Source of the DNA: Schaalia suimastitidis DSM 15538
GTDB taxonomy: Bacteria; Actinomycetota; Actinomycetes; Actinomycetales; Actinomycetaceae
Assembly (NCBI RefSeq): GCF_000429105.1
Contig: NZ_KE386848.1
Span: 556,434 to 620,433 of the forward strand
Length of the DNA stretch: 64,000 nucleotides
Direction: 5' to 3'
Within the stretch, counting starts at the first letter, position 1. Every line of letters starts with the position of its first letter. A program made the translations under genes and the position numbers. A model generated the notes under the pieces. The model ran no database searches. It was not told where the DNA came from and was given only the letters and a program-made list of their open reading frames with translations. Shown here piece by piece: positions 36,217 through 47,107 of this stretch.

Positions 36217-37031
36217 CCCTCCACGGTATCGCGCCGCACCATTTCGAAATCGCCCCCACCAGCGCAGACCTAGCCGCCTCTGTCGCCGACGCCTTCGCAT
36301 CATATATCTGCAGCATCGACGCTGAAACGATTGATGTGGCTATCGCCGGTGGTTTCGTTGCGACAACGGTTCTGCCTGCCCTTGCCGCCCACACCGACGC
36401 TATCGACTGGTCAAAGATACGTATTTGGTGGGTGGATGAACGTTTCGTTCCTGCTGGCCACAAAGACCGTAACGATGCCGAGGCAATCGCGCAGTTTCTC
36501 TTTCGTCTTCCTCAGCTAAGGCTCATGCCGATGCCTACTGATTCAGGTCAAGGTTTAGAGGCTGCACGCACCGAATTTGAAGCTGTGTGGACACGAGAAA
36601 TGGCAGGCAAGAACCTTGATCTTGCGCTGCTTGGTATGGGACCTGACGGGCATTTTGCCTCCCTATTCCCGCACGACGAATGGCTTCACCTAGGTAGCGA
36701 TGCGCCACCAGTTCTCGCGGTCAGTCACTCACCTAAACCGCCACCACTGCGCCTGAGTTTGTCCTTGCCTGTGATCGCAGCCTCGCGTGAAATATGGCTC
36801 GCAACAGGTGGCTCCTCCAAGGCGGAAGCGATTGGTGCCGCAATGACAGGCGCATCCCCAGCCCAATGGCCGGTGGCGGCCTTATGTGCGCCCGCGCTAC
36901 TGCCTCGTTTGTCGCTCTTCCTTGACCAGGAGGCCGCCTCCCACCTCACGTGTGAGACTTCATGCGATGCGCCCACTGCTCCGCCCGATACCGTCGCTGC
37001 AGCATCTAAACCCCCGCTACACCGACCGTAG
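36213..37031 (+). CDS. pgl: 6-phosphogluconolactonase
   Basis: 272-residue enzyme that hydrolyses 6-phosphogluconolactone, next in the pathway after Zwf. Motifs are IRIWWVDERFVPAGHKDRN and LLGMGPDGHFASLFPH. The C-terminal 30 residues are Pro/Ala/Ser-rich and not typical of the family. GTG start overlaps the opcA stop by 4 nt. A gene for 6-phosphogluconate dehydrogenase is not in the window. Confidence 0.94.
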   Translation: MTLHGIAPHHFEIAPTSADLAASVADAFASYICSIDAETIDVAIAGGFVATTVLPALAAHTDAIDWSKIRIWWVDERFVPAGHKDRNDAEAIAQFLFRLPQLRLMPMPTDSGQGLEAARTEFEAVWTREMAGKNLDLALLGMGPDGHFASLFPHDEWLHLGSDAPPVLAVSHSPKPPPLRLSLSLPVIAASREIWLATGGSSKAEAIGAAMTGASPAQWPVAALCAPALLPRLSLFLDQEAASHLTCETSCDAPTAPPDTVAAASKPPLHRP

Positions 37032-37218
37032 CGCTTTGTTAATGTCACCCTCATTCGTGCAAAACACCAAGGGCGTTATCATCCCTGTGAGGCACGAATA
37101 TCGTCACAACCTCCATGAGGTGCCGAGGTGTTACCCCCTTTCGTGGGAACATTCGTCGTAGGTGTTCGTCCTCATCCATCGGGCAGCACACCGTTACCTT
37201 TTCCCTCACAATAGGGGA
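37032..37218. other. Intergenic region pgl-GH2
   Basis: 187 bp with no supported ORF, no clear terminator and no clear promoter hexamers. It is richer in A/T than its neighbours in parts. GH2 is likely transcribed separately from the pentose phosphate operon, but I cannot point to the promoter. Confidence 0.3.
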
Positions 37219-39150
37219 ATGGAAACGAAAAGTGGCGAGGATGCAGCAACGGCCAACAGCCCATTATGTAGCCCTTGGGGCGAAAACCTGGACGACACCC
37301 CCTTACCTGAACATCCAGATCCGATGCATGAACGGAGCCAATGGTGCAGCCTCAACGGCTGGTGGGATTATGCTATCCGTCCCATCGACGAGTCCCACGC
37401 AGCAGATGAGCCGTGGGATGGCCAGATCCGCGTCCCATTCGCCGTTGAATGGGCTGCCTCCGGTGTTGAACGCCCATTCACCCCACGCGATGTCCTCCAC
37501 TACCATCGTCGCGTTGACATCCCGTCTCATTGGCGTGGGATGCGCCTGCGCATCAATTTTGGTGCCGTCGACCATGACTGCACCGTCTACGTGAATGGCC
37601 GTAGCCTGGGCAGTCACAGCGGCGGTTATCTTCCCTTTTCAGTGACGATTGACAACACGGATTGTGACAGTTTTGAACTGCGTGTCACCGTTACGGATCC
37701 AACGGATAGTGCCAGTATTCAACGTGGCAAACAAGCACTGACGCCCACGACGATTTGGTATACCGCTACCTCAGGTATTTGGCAGAGCGTGTGGATGGAA
37801 CCGCTGCCATGCGAGGCCGCCGACACAATCGCTGATATTGATCTGCGTGCAGACAGTACACTCTCGGGGTTTTATGTACGTGTACGTACCGAGGCTGATC
37901 TTACTCAGGATTCGACCACACCCATTGACCTCGCTTTCTCTTTACCTGACGCAGCGCGTGTGCGCACTCAGATCCCCTCTGGCAGGTGGTGTCATGTACG
38001 TCTGCCTGACGCGCAGCCCTGGAGTCCCGAGGCGCCGCATCTTTACGAGGTTCATGTGGCGACACATTCAGATCGTGTGCGCACGTGGGCTGCGCTGCGT
38101 AGCGTGGGCCTGGCCGAGCCACGCCGCGGATTCCCTTTCCGTGTGCAGACACGCGGCCAACACGATACTCGAGTCAGTCCGATCGTCATCAACGGCGTGC
38201 CCACATTCCTCAATGCTCCCCTTCACCAGGGGTATTGGCCTGAATCAGGTTTAACGGCGCCCAGCGAAGAAGCACTCCTTCACGATTTGACTGCTATTAA
38301 AACCATGGGTTTTAACGGTGTGCGCGTCCACATTAAGGTCGAGTCTCGTCGTTTCTACTATCACTGTGATCGTCTGGGGCTACTTGTCGTACAGGACATG
38401 GTGTCCGGTGGACGTGCGGTGCTTGGAATTACTGCCTCAGGTGTCGCACAGGCTTTGGACTATACGCTCCCCGACCGTTCGCACCTCTTTTTTGATTGGT
38501 CTGGACGAGGCGAGCGTGCCAATCGCGCGGCATTTGCTCACGAGCTTGCCCAGATGATCCGTTATTTGCGGTGCCATCCGAGCATCATCATGTGGGTACC
38601 TTTTAACGAAGGGTGGGGACAATTCAACGCGACACGTGCCGAAAAGGCAGTGCGACGCCTCGACCCTACACGCCTAGTAGATGCCGTATCCGGGTGGTTT
38701 GATCAAGGCGGAGGTGATTTCCGTAGCCGCCACCGCTACGTATTACGCCTCATCAAACCTCCTGCCTTTGATCCGCGACCGTTCTATCTTTCTGAATTCG
38801 GCGGACTTAACCTGGCAGTTGACGGGCACACGTGGCACGATCCCATTCCTTTTGGATACCGTTTTATGTCCGATGCTTCAGCACTTGCTGCCGAACTTGC
38901 GGCACTTTACCGCGAACAACTTATTCCATTGGTTGCTCATGGACTTGTGGCAGCGACCTATACCCAGGTCAGTGATGTCGAGCGTGAGAACAACGGGTTG
39001 ATGACCTATGACCGGAAAGTCATGAAGGTTGATCCTGCTTTTATGGCGCTGTTGAATGGGGAACTTTACGCTGAATTCGCACGGCATATGGAACAGCGTG
39101 CTGCACAGTCAACAACAGGTTATCGGGGCGGCCGCTGCGCCCAATCGTAG
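37219..39150 (+). CDS. Glycoside hydrolase family 2 protein
   Basis: 643-residue GH2 enzyme (beta-galactosidase/beta-glucuronidase/mannosidase superfamily). It has an N-terminal jelly-roll sugar-binding domain (YHRRVDIPSHWRGMRLRINF, VNGRSLGSHSGGYLPF), an immunoglobulin-like middle, and a C-terminal TIM barrel. The acid/base is Glu464 in VPFNEGWGQFN and the nucleophile Glu526 in LSEFGG; both are present. There is no signal peptide, so it acts inside the cell on imported sugars. Exact linkage specificity cannot be read. ATG at 37219 follows AGGGG closely; a start upstream is less likely. Confidence 0.9.
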   Translation: METKSGEDAATANSPLCSPWGENLDDTPLPEHPDPMHERSQWCSLNGWWDYAIRPIDESHAADEPWDGQIRVPFAVEWAASGVERPFTPRDVLHYHRRVDIPSHWRGMRLRINFGAVDHDCTVYVNGRSLGSHSGGYLPFSVTIDNTDCDSFELRVTVTDPTDSASIQRGKQALTPTTIWYTATSGIWQSVWMEPLPCEAADTIADIDLRADSTLSGFYVRVRTEADLTQDSTTPIDLAFSLPDAARVRTQIPSGRWCHVRLPDAQPWSPEAPHLYEVHVATHSDRVRTWAALRSVGLAEPRRGFPFRVQTRGQHDTRVSPIVINGVPTFLNAPLHQGYWPESGLTAPSEEALLHDLTAIKTMGFNGVRVHIKVESRRFYYHCDRLGLLVVQDMVSGGRAVLGITASGVAQALDYTLPDRSHLFFDWSGRGERANRAAFAHELAQMIRYLRCHPSIIMWVPFNEGWGQFNATRAEKAVRRLDPTRLVDAVSGWFDQGGGDFRSRHRYVLRLIKPPAFDPRPFYLSEFGGLNLAVDGHTWHDPIPFGYRFMSDASALAAELAALYREQLIPLVAHGLVAATYTQVSDVERENNGLMTYDRKVMKVDPAFMALLNGELYAEFARHMEQRAAQSTTGYRGGRCAQS

Positions 39151-39180
39151 CCGCGCAGTTGGTATTGGACTGACAAATAA

Positions 39181-39214
39181 ATACCCCGCACAGCTTTGGG
39201 GCCGTGCGGGGTAT
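39181..39214 (-). terminator. Terminator between secG and the GH2 gene
   Basis: Arms ATACCCCGCAC (39181-39191) and GTGCGGGGTAT (39204-39214) are perfect. Read on minus, the stem is followed by a T-rich run (TATTTATTTG), so it terminates secG; it can also serve the convergent GH2 gene. Confidence 0.8.
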
Positions 39215-39225
39215 CGAATGCTGGT

Positions 39226-39483
39226 TTAGAACGCCCATTTCAGCAGCAGCGCATAGCCAATGATACTGACTGCCCACACTAGGAGCGTGGCCAGGGTGAT
39301 GCGATTGAGGTTACGTTCGGCCACGCCAGATGAACCTGCTGTAGAGGAAATACCGCCGCCGAACATATCCGACAGGCCACCTCCACGACCTTTGTGCATA
39401 AGGACGGTGAGCATAAGGAGCAGGCTGGTCAACACAATGAGCACCAGCAGGGTGATCTTGAGGATGGTCACAGTAGATTCCAT
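39226..39483 (-). CDS. secG: Preprotein translocase subunit SecG
   Basis: 85-residue SecYEG component with two TM segments (about 8-28 and 61-80) separated by the conserved loop HKGRGGGLSDMFGGG. Last gene of the gap-pgk-tpiA-secG series, the usual actinobacterial place. ATG at 39483; no strong ribosome-binding site. Confidence 0.95.
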   Translation of the reverse strand: MESTVTILKITLLVLIVLTSLLLMLTVLMHKGRGGGLSDMFGGGISSTAGSSGVAERNLNRITLATLLVWAVSIIGYALLLKWAF

Positions 39484-39507
39484 TCAGGTAACGAACGTTA
39501 CGTAGCC

Positions 39508-39526
39508 TCCACAGTATATCTGTGGA
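39508..39526. repeat. Short palindrome upstream of secG
   Basis: TCCACAG and CTGTGGA arms around TATAT, 25 nt before the secG start and just after the tpiA hairpin on minus. Possible operator or leader stem for secG. Confidence 0.4.
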
Positions 39527-39528
39527 CG

Positions 39529-39568
39529 GTCAAGGGGGCCAACCGGCACACCGGTTGGCCCCCTTGAC
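39529..39568 (-). terminator. Very strong stem-loop between tpiA and secG
   Basis: Perfect 18-bp arms (39529-39546 and 39551-39568) around a 4-nt CACA loop; the arm core is GGGGGCCAACCGG. It is 10 nt past the tpiA stop. There is no T-tract on minus, so it could terminate, attenuate, or protect the glycolytic message from 3' decay. Confidence 0.7.
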
Positions 39569-39578
39569 ATAAGCATGC

Positions 39579-40355
39579 TTAGGCGTAGTAGTTCGCCATC
39601 GCAGCGAAAGACTCGGCCTTGAGCGATGCACCACCAATGAGGGCACCGTCAATATCGTCTTGGGCCATGAGTTCCTTGATATTGCCAGGGTTGGCTGAAC
39701 CACCGTAGAGGATACGGGTTGCCTCAGCTGTGTCAGCGCCGAAGTCCTGGGCGAGCGCTGCGCGAATAGCGCCGCACACTTCCTGAGCGTCGTCAGCAGT
39801 TGCTGTTTCACCTGTGCCGATCGCCCAAATCGGTTCGTAGGCAATAACGATCTTGGCGACGTCCTCGCCCAACCAGCCTTCCAGTGCCGCACGAATCTGG
39901 CCTAGCACGAAGTCAACGTGTGTGCCAGCCTTGCGAATCTCAAGTGCTTCACCGCAGCACAGGATTGGCGTCATACCTGCATCCAGAACTTTGCGTGCCT
40001 TGGCGCCAACAAGCTGATCGGATTCACCGTGGTATTCGCGCCGCTCGGAGTGGCCCATCACCACGTAGGTGCAGCCAAGTTTAGTGAGCATCGCGGTGGA
40101 GATTTCGCCGGTGTAGGCGCCGTTGTCGTGGATGGACACGTCTTGGGCACCGTATTTAATGCCAAGTTCGTCAGCATCAACGATGGTTTGAACCGTGCGG
40201 ATATCTGTGAAGGGTGGAATCACCAGAACTTCACACTGAGCGTAGTCATGGTTATTATCGCGCAGGTGCATGGCGAGGCCTTGAACAAGATGATTTGCCT
40301 CGAGGTGATCGAGGTTCATCTTCCAGTTGCCTGCCATCAGCGGTGTACGTGCCAT
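39579..40355 (-). CDS. tpiA: Triosephosphate isomerase
   Basis: 258-residue TIM-barrel glycolytic enzyme. MAGNWKMNLDHLEA holds the catalytic Lys, YVVMGHSERREYHGE the catalytic His, and VIAYEPIWAIGTGETA the catalytic Glu; the phosphate loop LYGGSANPGN is intact. Three nt separate it from pgk. Confidence 0.98.
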   Translation of the reverse strand: MARTPLMAGNWKMNLDHLEANHLVQGLAMHLRDNNHDYAQCEVLVIPPFTDIRTVQTIVDADELGIKYGAQDVSIHDNGAYTGEISTAMLTKLGCTYVVMGHSERREYHGESDQLVGAKARKVLDAGMTPILCCGEALEIRKAGTHVDFVLGQIRAALEGWLGEDVAKIVIAYEPIWAIGTGETATADDAQEVCGAIRAALAQDFGADTAEATRILYGGSANPGNIKELMAQDDIDGALIGGASLKAESFAAMANYYA

Positions 40356-40358
40356 GTT

Positions 40359-41549
40359 TCAGTCCTCCAGAACTGCGATACCGGGCAGGACCTTACCTTC
40401 GAGGAGTTCGAGGGAGGCACCACCACCAGTGGAAATATGGGAGAAAGTTGCTTCATCGAAGCCCAGTAGGCGCACCGCAGCAGCTGAGTCACCGCCGCCG
40501 ATCACGGAGAACATATCGCCAGCGGACAGTGCTTGGGCAACGGCTCGGGTACCTGCAGAGAAGGCTTCGAATTCGAAGACACCCATGGGACCGTTCCATG
40601 CCACGGTACGTGCAGACGCAATTTTTTCTGCGAAAAGCTTTTGCGACTCAGGTCCGATATCAAGACCCATCTGGTCGGCAGGAATTGCGTCCGCTGCAAC
40701 GACAGATGCTGGGCTGTCGGGCGCAAATTCGGGTGCGACGACCACATCAACGGGCAGCACCAGATCGACGCCACGGTCGGCGGCCTCGGCAATATATCCC
40801 TTAACGGTTTCGATCTGGTCTTCTTCGAGGAGTGACTTACCAACGGCATAGCCTTTGGCGGCCAGGAAGGTGTAGGCCATCCCACCGCCGATGAACAGCA
40901 TATCGGCCTTGGTCAGCAGGTTGGCGATGACACCAAGCTTGTCGGAGACCTTGGAGCCGCCGAGGACCACACCGTAGGGGCGCTCGGGGTTTTCAGTGGC
41001 ACGACGCAGGGACTCGATTTCTTTGAGGACCAGTAGACCTGCAGCAGCGGGGACCAGCTGGGCGATGTCGTAGACGGAAGCCTGCTTGCGGTGCACAACA
41101 CCGAAGCCGTCGGAAACAAAGGCGTCACCAAGTTGAGCAAATTCTGCCGCCAATGCTTGACGTTCTTCATCGACCTTTGAGGTTTCGCGTGCATCAAAAC
41201 GGACGTTTTCCAGCAGTGCGATTTCACCCTCGCCAAGGGCTGCAACGACAGCTTTGGCGGATTCACCGGTGACGTCCGCGGCCAGAGTCACGGGGGCGTC
41301 AATAAGTTCACCAAGGCGCGCAGCGACGGGAGCCAGCGAGTAGGCGGGGTTGACCTCGCCTTTAGGGCGGCCCAGGTGTGCCATCACAACGACTTTGGCG
41401 CCAGCATCGACGAGGCGGTTGAGCGTCGGCAGTGCAGCGCGGATACGACCGTCATCAGTGATGACGCCATCTTTGAGCGGAACATTGAAGTCAGAGCGGA
41501 CGAGAACGCGCTTTCCACGCAGATCGCCCAGAGTTTCGATGGTTTTCAT
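40359..41549 (-). CDS. pgk: Phosphoglycerate kinase
   Basis: 396-residue glycolytic kinase that makes ATP from 1,3-bisphosphoglycerate. It starts with the substrate motif [15 protein letters not shown] and has [25 protein letters not shown], the hinge WNGPMGVFE, and nucleotide-site [10 protein letters not shown]. Transcribed from gap to secG. A GC-rich stem-loop separates it from gap. Confidence 0.98.
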   Translation of the reverse strand: MKTIETLGDLRGKRVLVRSDFNVPLKDGVITDDGRIRAALPTLNRLVDAGAKVVVMAHLGRPKGEVNPAYSLAPVAARLGELIDAPVTLAADVTGESAKAVVAALGEGEIALLENVRFDARETSKVDEERQALAAEFAQLGDAFVSDGFGVVHRKQASVYDIAQLVPAAAGLLVLKEIESLRRATENPERPYGVVLGGSKVSDKLGVIANLLTKADMLFIGGGMAYTFLAAKGYAVGKSLLEEDQIETVKGYIAEAADRGVDLVLPVDVVVAPEFAPDSPASVVAADAIPADQMGLDIGPESQKLFAEKIASARTVAWNGPMGVFEFEAFSAGTRAVAQALSAGDMFSVIGGGDSAAAVRLLGFDEATFSHISTGGGASLELLEGKVLPGIAVLED

Positions 41550-41628
41550 CTTGGCCTTCCAATGGCTGGTGTATAAGAAACTATGCCCGCTGACACCACA
41601 ACGACGTGCAGGCAGGGGTGCGCGAAAG

Positions 41629-41663
41629 GCGCCCGCGCACGCACCAGGGGCGTACGCGGGCGC
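41629..41663 (-). terminator. Stem-loop between gap and pgk
   Basis: 14-bp arms (41629-41642 and 41650-41663) with one mismatch and a 7-nt loop, core GCGCCCGCG. It lies 27 nt past the gap stop, within a 140-bp spacer. Probably partial termination or mRNA stabilisation, letting gap be expressed above pgk. Confidence 0.6.
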
Positions 41664-41689
41664 ATTTCAAGCCTCACGCAAGTGAGAGA

Positions 41690-42876
<1,187 letters not shown>

Positions 42877-42880
42877 AGTC

Positions 42881-43864
42881 TTAGTCGTCTTCAAGCATTT
42901 CCAAGGTAAGGGCTGCCTCGGTGTCAGGTATGCCGCGCTCGTGCGCCACTTTGTCGGCCATCGCCAGTAGGCGCCGGATGCGACCAGCGACCGCGTCTTT
43001 GGTCAGCGGCGGGTCGGTTCTCTTACCAAGTTCTTCTAGGGATGCCTGCTTATATTCCAAGCGAAGACGTCCTGCCTCAAGTAAATGAGGCGGAACAGCA
43101 TCACCAAGGATTTCAAATGCTCGTTCGACACGCGCACCGGCCGCTACAGCAGCACGAGCGGAGCGCCGAAGATTCGCGTCATCAAAATTCGCTAACCGAT
43201 TCGCACTGCCCCGTGCTTCCCGTCGTTGACGTCGTTCCTGCCACACGTCGAAGGTATCTTTCGCTCCCATCGCCGCGATCAGGGTGCCAATAGCTTCGGC
43301 ATCACGAACGGACACACGGTCGCTCCCTCGTACCTCTTTTGACCGAGCGGTGGCGCCGAGTTTACGGGCGCAGCCAATCATTGCCAGCGCAACTTCTGGT
43401 CCGGGGCATGTAATTTCCATCGATGAGGAACGTCCCGGCTCCATCAAGGAGCCGCGAGCAAGAAATGCACCGCGCCACACGGCTGCCGCAACCTCATGAT
43501 TGCCTGCCACCAGCACCGTAGGTAGTCCGCGCACAGGCCGTCCCGCTGTATCAACGAGGCCGGTGCGTCGAGCCAGTTCATCTGCCTGTTTGACGACCCT
43601 CACGACATAGCGTTTGCCGCGCCGCAGGGAACTGCCGGAGACAACGACTACCTGTGACTCAGCATCGTAAAGGAGTTTCAGAAGGGCCCGTAGGCGCCGC
43701 GCAGCGCTGGAGGAGTCAAGCTCCGCCTCGATCAAGATCCTGCCGCCTACAAGATGTAGGCCGCCCGCAAAACGCAAGGTCGCTGCAACCTCGGCGGCCA
43801 TCACTTTCTGTTGAGTAACGACTGCGCGCGCCAATTCGCTCTTCATGTCACTTGTCAGCGACAT
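42881..43864 (-). CDS. whiA: DNA-binding protein WhiA
   Basis: 327-residue sporulation/cell-division regulator family conserved in Gram-positives. It has a LAGLIDADG-like N-terminal part ([22 protein letters not shown]-like positions) and a C-terminal helix-turn-helix ([28 protein letters not shown]). In non-sporulating actinobacteria it is linked to cell division. It directly follows yvcK in the rapZ-yvcK-whiA order. Confidence 0.96.
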   Translation of the reverse strand: MSLTSDMKSELARAVVTQQKVMAAEVAATLRFAGGLHLVGGRILIEAELDSSSAARRLRALLKLLYDAESQVVVVSGSSLRRGKRYVVRVVKQADELARRTGLVDTAGRPVRGLPTVLVAGNHEVAAAVWRGAFLARGSLMEPGRSSSMEITCPGPEVALAMIGCARKLGATARSKEVRGSDRVSVRDAEAIGTLIAAMGAKDTFDVWQERRQRREARGSANRLANFDDANLRRSARAAVAAGARVERAFEILGDAVPPHLLEAGRLRLEYKQASLEELGKRTDPPLTKDAVAGRIRRLLAMADKVAHERGIPDTEAALTLEMLEDD

Positions 43865-43923
43865 CTGATGCCCCTCCTTTCACAGTCACGAGGGTTTAGT
43901 CTACGACGTTACGTTGCCTTCGG

Positions 43924-44928
43924 TCACGCCAACCATGGTTCAGCACGCCCCACCTCGCCAAGGAAGCCATCGAAGGCATCACGTAATGCGGCGGCGAGAC
44001 GAAGCGGATCATGGTGTGGTTGTCCATCGCCGGTGCGCACCTGCCGCAGGAGTAGGCGTGCACCCAACTCTTCGGCAGCGCCGATCAGCTCATCGACATC
44101 GTCAATGGCCGTAGGGTCTGCAATGACGACATCTAATTTGAAGTCGGGTGCAGCATCGGAGAGTACACGCACGTGATCGGCGGTTGTCATGCGGTCGGTT
44201 TCCCCACGCTGACGAGCGAGGTTGAGAACCAGCGCACGATGCGCATCGGTGGTCACTAAAGCACGATGCAGCTCAGGTACCAGCAGATGCGGAAGAACAG
44301 ATGTGTACCAGGAGCCAGGTCCAAGCACCACCCAGTCGGCTTCACTGATTGCTGTGACCACCGCCTTGGGCACGGGTGGTTGGGCTGGGATTAGGCGGAC
44401 CTGTTCCACCGAACCAGGCGCCACTGCAACCTGGGATTGACCTTCGACTGTGTACCTGCGGTCGCCGTCAATCATATCTGCCTCAATATGCAAGGGAACC
44501 GAGGCCATGGGCAGGACGCGGCCCGAGGCGCCAAGAAGGCGACCGACCAGGTCGAGCGCCTCGATAGGGTCGTCCATCATCTGCCACATGCCAGCGATCA
44601 AGAGGTTACCAAGTGCGTGTCCATTGAGGTCGCCGCGGGTACTCAAGCGCGTTTGCATAATGTCGCGCCACGTGAGTCCCCATTCGGTTTCTTCACACAG
44701 GCTTGCCAACGCCATTCGAAGGTCACCGGGAGGCAGGACATCCATTTCTTTGCGTAAACGCCCTGAAGACCCCCCGTCGTCAGCTACAGTGACTACGGCG
44801 GTGAGTCGACGGGTGACATGCCGTAGTGCACGCAGCGTTGCCGATAGTCCGTGTCCCCCACCGAGGGCAACTACCGATGAGCCGTTGTCGCCGCGTTGCA
44901 CCCAACCAGCGGCATCAAGGTACACCAT
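43924..44928 (-). CDS. yvcK: YvcK/CofD-like gluconeogenesis factor
   Basis: 334-residue protein of the CofD-like fold. It has ALGGGHGLSATLRALR, VVTVADDGGSSGRLR, and the DVLPPGDLRMALASL and GLLNLI-like HALGNLLIAGM blocks. Members bind UDP-sugars and affect carbon metabolism and peptidoglycan synthesis. The start at 44928 lies 1 nt after the rapZ stop, with the GGGAGGGAA site inside the rapZ 3' end. Confidence 0.94.
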   Translation of the reverse strand: MVYLDAAGWVQRGDNGSSVVALGGGHGLSATLRALRHVTRRLTAVVTVADDGGSSGRLRKEMDVLPPGDLRMALASLCEETEWGLTWRDIMQTRLSTRGDLNGHALGNLLIAGMWQMMDDPIEALDLVGRLLGASGRVLPMASVPLHIEADMIDGDRRYTVEGQSQVAVAPGSVEQVRLIPAQPPVPKAVVTAISEADWVVLGPGSWYTSVLPHLLVPELHRALVTTDAHRALVLNLARQRGETDRMTTADHVRVLSDAAPDFKLDVVIADPTAIDDVDELIGAAEELGARLLLRQVRTGDGQPHHDPLRLAAALRDAFDGFLGEVGRAEPWLA

Positions 44929-45882
44929 TTATTCCCTCCCCAAATCACGGTGAACCACGCGGACTGAGAACCCATTGTCTCGCAAACAAGTGGCAACATA
45001 TTCTGACACTGCGACAGAACGATGCTTCCCTCCGGTGCATCCAATCGCAATGGTGGCGAAGGCTTTCAGTTCAGTAAGGTAGCCATTCAACATTGGCGAC
45101 AGTAGATCAGCGTAGCCGCGCGCAAAGGCACGTGCCCCAGGTTGATCCAGCACATAGTCAGCCACCGCCTGGTCACGGCCCGTGAGGTGCCGCAACTCGT
45201 CCACCCAGTACGGATTCTTCAAGAAACGCACATCCACAACATGGTCTGCGTCAAGCGGAATACCCCGCTTAAAGCCGAAAGATTCAACAGTGATATGCAA
45301 AGGCCGCTCCCCTTCGGCCGCTATCACGTCACGGATATGTCGCGTCAAGTCATGGACATTCATCGACGTAGTGTCAATGACTTCGTCTGCGATACGCCGA
45401 AGAGGGGCAAGCATCCGGGCTTCGGCTGCTATCCCATCGATAAGTGTCCCCTGTCCCTGCATGGGGTGGGGGCGGCGGCTCGTTTCGTAGCGCTTAACCA
45501 GGGTGGCGGTATCTGCCTCGAAGAACAGCAAACGATGCGGCACACCCATATCAGTGAGCTTTTCCAAAACCTGAACGAGGTCGGTAAAGAATGCACGTGA
45601 CCTCACGTCGATCACCACTGCGAGACGGTGGACACCGTCGCCAGTAGGTGCCATCATGCCCACCAATGCGGGAAGCATTTGTGGCGGAAGGTTGTCAATG
45701 ACATACCAGTCAAGGTCTTCGAGTGCACGCGCAGCACCCGTTCGACCAGCCCCGGAGTAGCCGGTGATGACGAGCACCTCGTTGGCAGACTGATCGTGAA
45801 GCGGCGTGGCCGCATCACGCAGCGGTATGCCTTCTGGGAATGTCAATGGGGCTTCGTCATCTACATAGGTCATATCGGTCAT
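44929..45882 (-). CDS. rapZ: RNase adapter / nucleotide-binding protein RapZ
   Basis: 317-residue P-loop protein (YvcJ/RapZ). Walker A is GYSGAGRTGAARALED, Walker B YVIDNLPPQM, and the C-terminal domain contains GCTGGKHRSVAVSE. In E. coli RapZ directs RNase E to small RNAs that control GlmS; in Gram-positives the role is less clear. The first 35 residues are an unconserved extension. Start overlaps the purT stop by 4 nt. Confidence 0.94.
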   Translation of the reverse strand: MTDMTYVDDEAPLTFPEGIPLRDAATPLHDQSANEVLVITGYSGAGRTGAARALEDLDWYVIDNLPPQMLPALVGMMAPTGDGVHRLAVVIDVRSRAFFTDLVQVLEKLTDMGVPHRLLFFEADTATLVKRYETSRRPHPMQGQGTLIDGIAAEARMLAPLRRIADEVIDTTSMNVHDLTRHIRDVIAAEGERPLHITVESFGFKRGIPLDADHVVDVRFLKNPYWVDELRHLTGRDQAVADYVLDQPGARAFARGYADLLSPMLNGYLTELKAFATIAIGCTGGKHRSVAVSEYVATCLRDNGFSVRVVHRDLGRE

Positions 45883-47099
45883 CCTTGATCGGTTGGCGCA
45901 GACACTATCGAAACATTATGTGCACACCGCCACGCAAGTTCACGTGCCTGGTCGCAGGTATCACCGCCAGCGAGAACAACCCCCAGTCTACGCCCGCCTC
46001 GACTCACTGGCTTACCGAATATCCGCACCTGTGCGCCCGCTGCCATCGCCTCGGCAATACCGCGATAACGAGCCTGCGGCATCGCCTCGGTGGACTTAAT
46101 AACCGCTGAAGCGCCGCTACGCACCATACGCGTGTCAACCGGCAACCCCAGGATTGCGTGCGCGTGCAGATCAAATTCGGAGTACTGCTGCGTCACCATA
46201 GTGACCATGCCTGTGTCATGCGGCCGCGGAGACAGTTCCGAGAAATAGACCTGGTCACCACGGATGAAGAATTCAACACCAAATAAGCCTAGGCATGGCG
46301 ACGCACCCGCCTGCGCTAGGGCTGTGGTCACTTCCTTCGCCATTGCCTCACAGGCGGTGAGTGCGGCAGCAGAAATGGCTGCGGGCTGCCATGATTCGAC
46401 ATAGTCGCCGTCACTTTGCCGATGTCCAATCGGGGCGCAGAAAGAGGTACGCACCTGGCATGTTTCAGCGTCCCACCATCGCAGCGTCAGTAGGGTGATC
46501 TCGGCGTCGAAGACAATTTCTTCTTCAACGATGACGCGTCCCGTATGTGCTCGGGCTTCTGTAATGGCGTAGTCCCACGCTGCCTGGGCTTGCGAAATAT
46601 CGGTGATACGTGACTGGCCGTGCCCCGAAGACGACATTGTGGGTTTGATATAAGCGGGCAGGCCTGTCACTTCAAGTGCTTCACGCAGCTCGTCGGCACT
46701 GGAGGCGAAACGGAAGGCTGAGGTTTTCACGCCCGGCAGTTGCGCAGCAATAGCGCGAATACGTTGCCGGTCCATCGTTGCCATCACGCTATGAGCATTA
46801 GGGACCACGCGGCAGGCACCGCGCTGCTCAAGTTGAAGGAGGACTTCAGTGGCAATGGCTTCGACTTCGGGGACGACAAGATCTACCTCGTAGGTATCAA
46901 CCACCGCCGCCAAGGCATCGGCGTCAGCCATATCGATAACAACGGCTTCATCGGCCACCTGCATTGCGGGAGCATGAGGGTAACTGTCAACAGCAATAAT
47001 GTGACACCCTAAGCGTTGCAATGAAATAGTGAGCTCTTTGCCGAGCTCACCGGAACCCAGCAGCAGGATTCGCGCCGGAAGATCCAACGGCAGTGTCAT
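45879..47099 (-). CDS. purT: Formate-dependent phosphoribosylglycinamide formyltransferase PurT
   Basis: 406-residue ATP-grasp enzyme that formylates GAR with free formate and ATP in purine synthesis. It has the N-terminal ILLLGSGELGKELTI, the ATP-grasp KPTMSSSGHGQSRI, and the Mg site GLFGVEFFIRGDQVYFSELSPRPHDTG. The ATG at 47099 is chosen because GAGGAG lies 5 nt upstream. It is inserted between uvrC and rapZ, which are usually neighbours; coupled by overlap to rapZ. Confidence 0.95.
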   Translation of the reverse strand: MTLPLDLPARILLLGSGELGKELTISLQRLGCHIIAVDSYPHAPAMQVADEAVVIDMADADALAAVVDTYEVDLVVPEVEAIATEVLLQLEQRGACRVVPNAHSVMATMDRQRIRAIAAQLPGVKTSAFRFASSADELREALEVTGLPAYIKPTMSSSGHGQSRITDISQAQAAWDYAITEARAHTGRVIVEEEIVFDAEITLLTLRWWDAETCQVRTSFCAPIGHRQSDGDYVESWQPAAISAAALTACEAMAKEVTTALAQAGASPCLGLFGVEFFIRGDQVYFSELSPRPHDTGMVTMVTQQYSEFDLHAHAILGLPVDTRMVRSGASAVIKSTEAMPQARYRGIAEAMAAGAQVRIFGKPVSRGGRRLGVVLAGGDTCDQARELAWRCAHNVSIVSAPTDQG

Positions 47100-47107
47100 A
47101 ATGCTCC

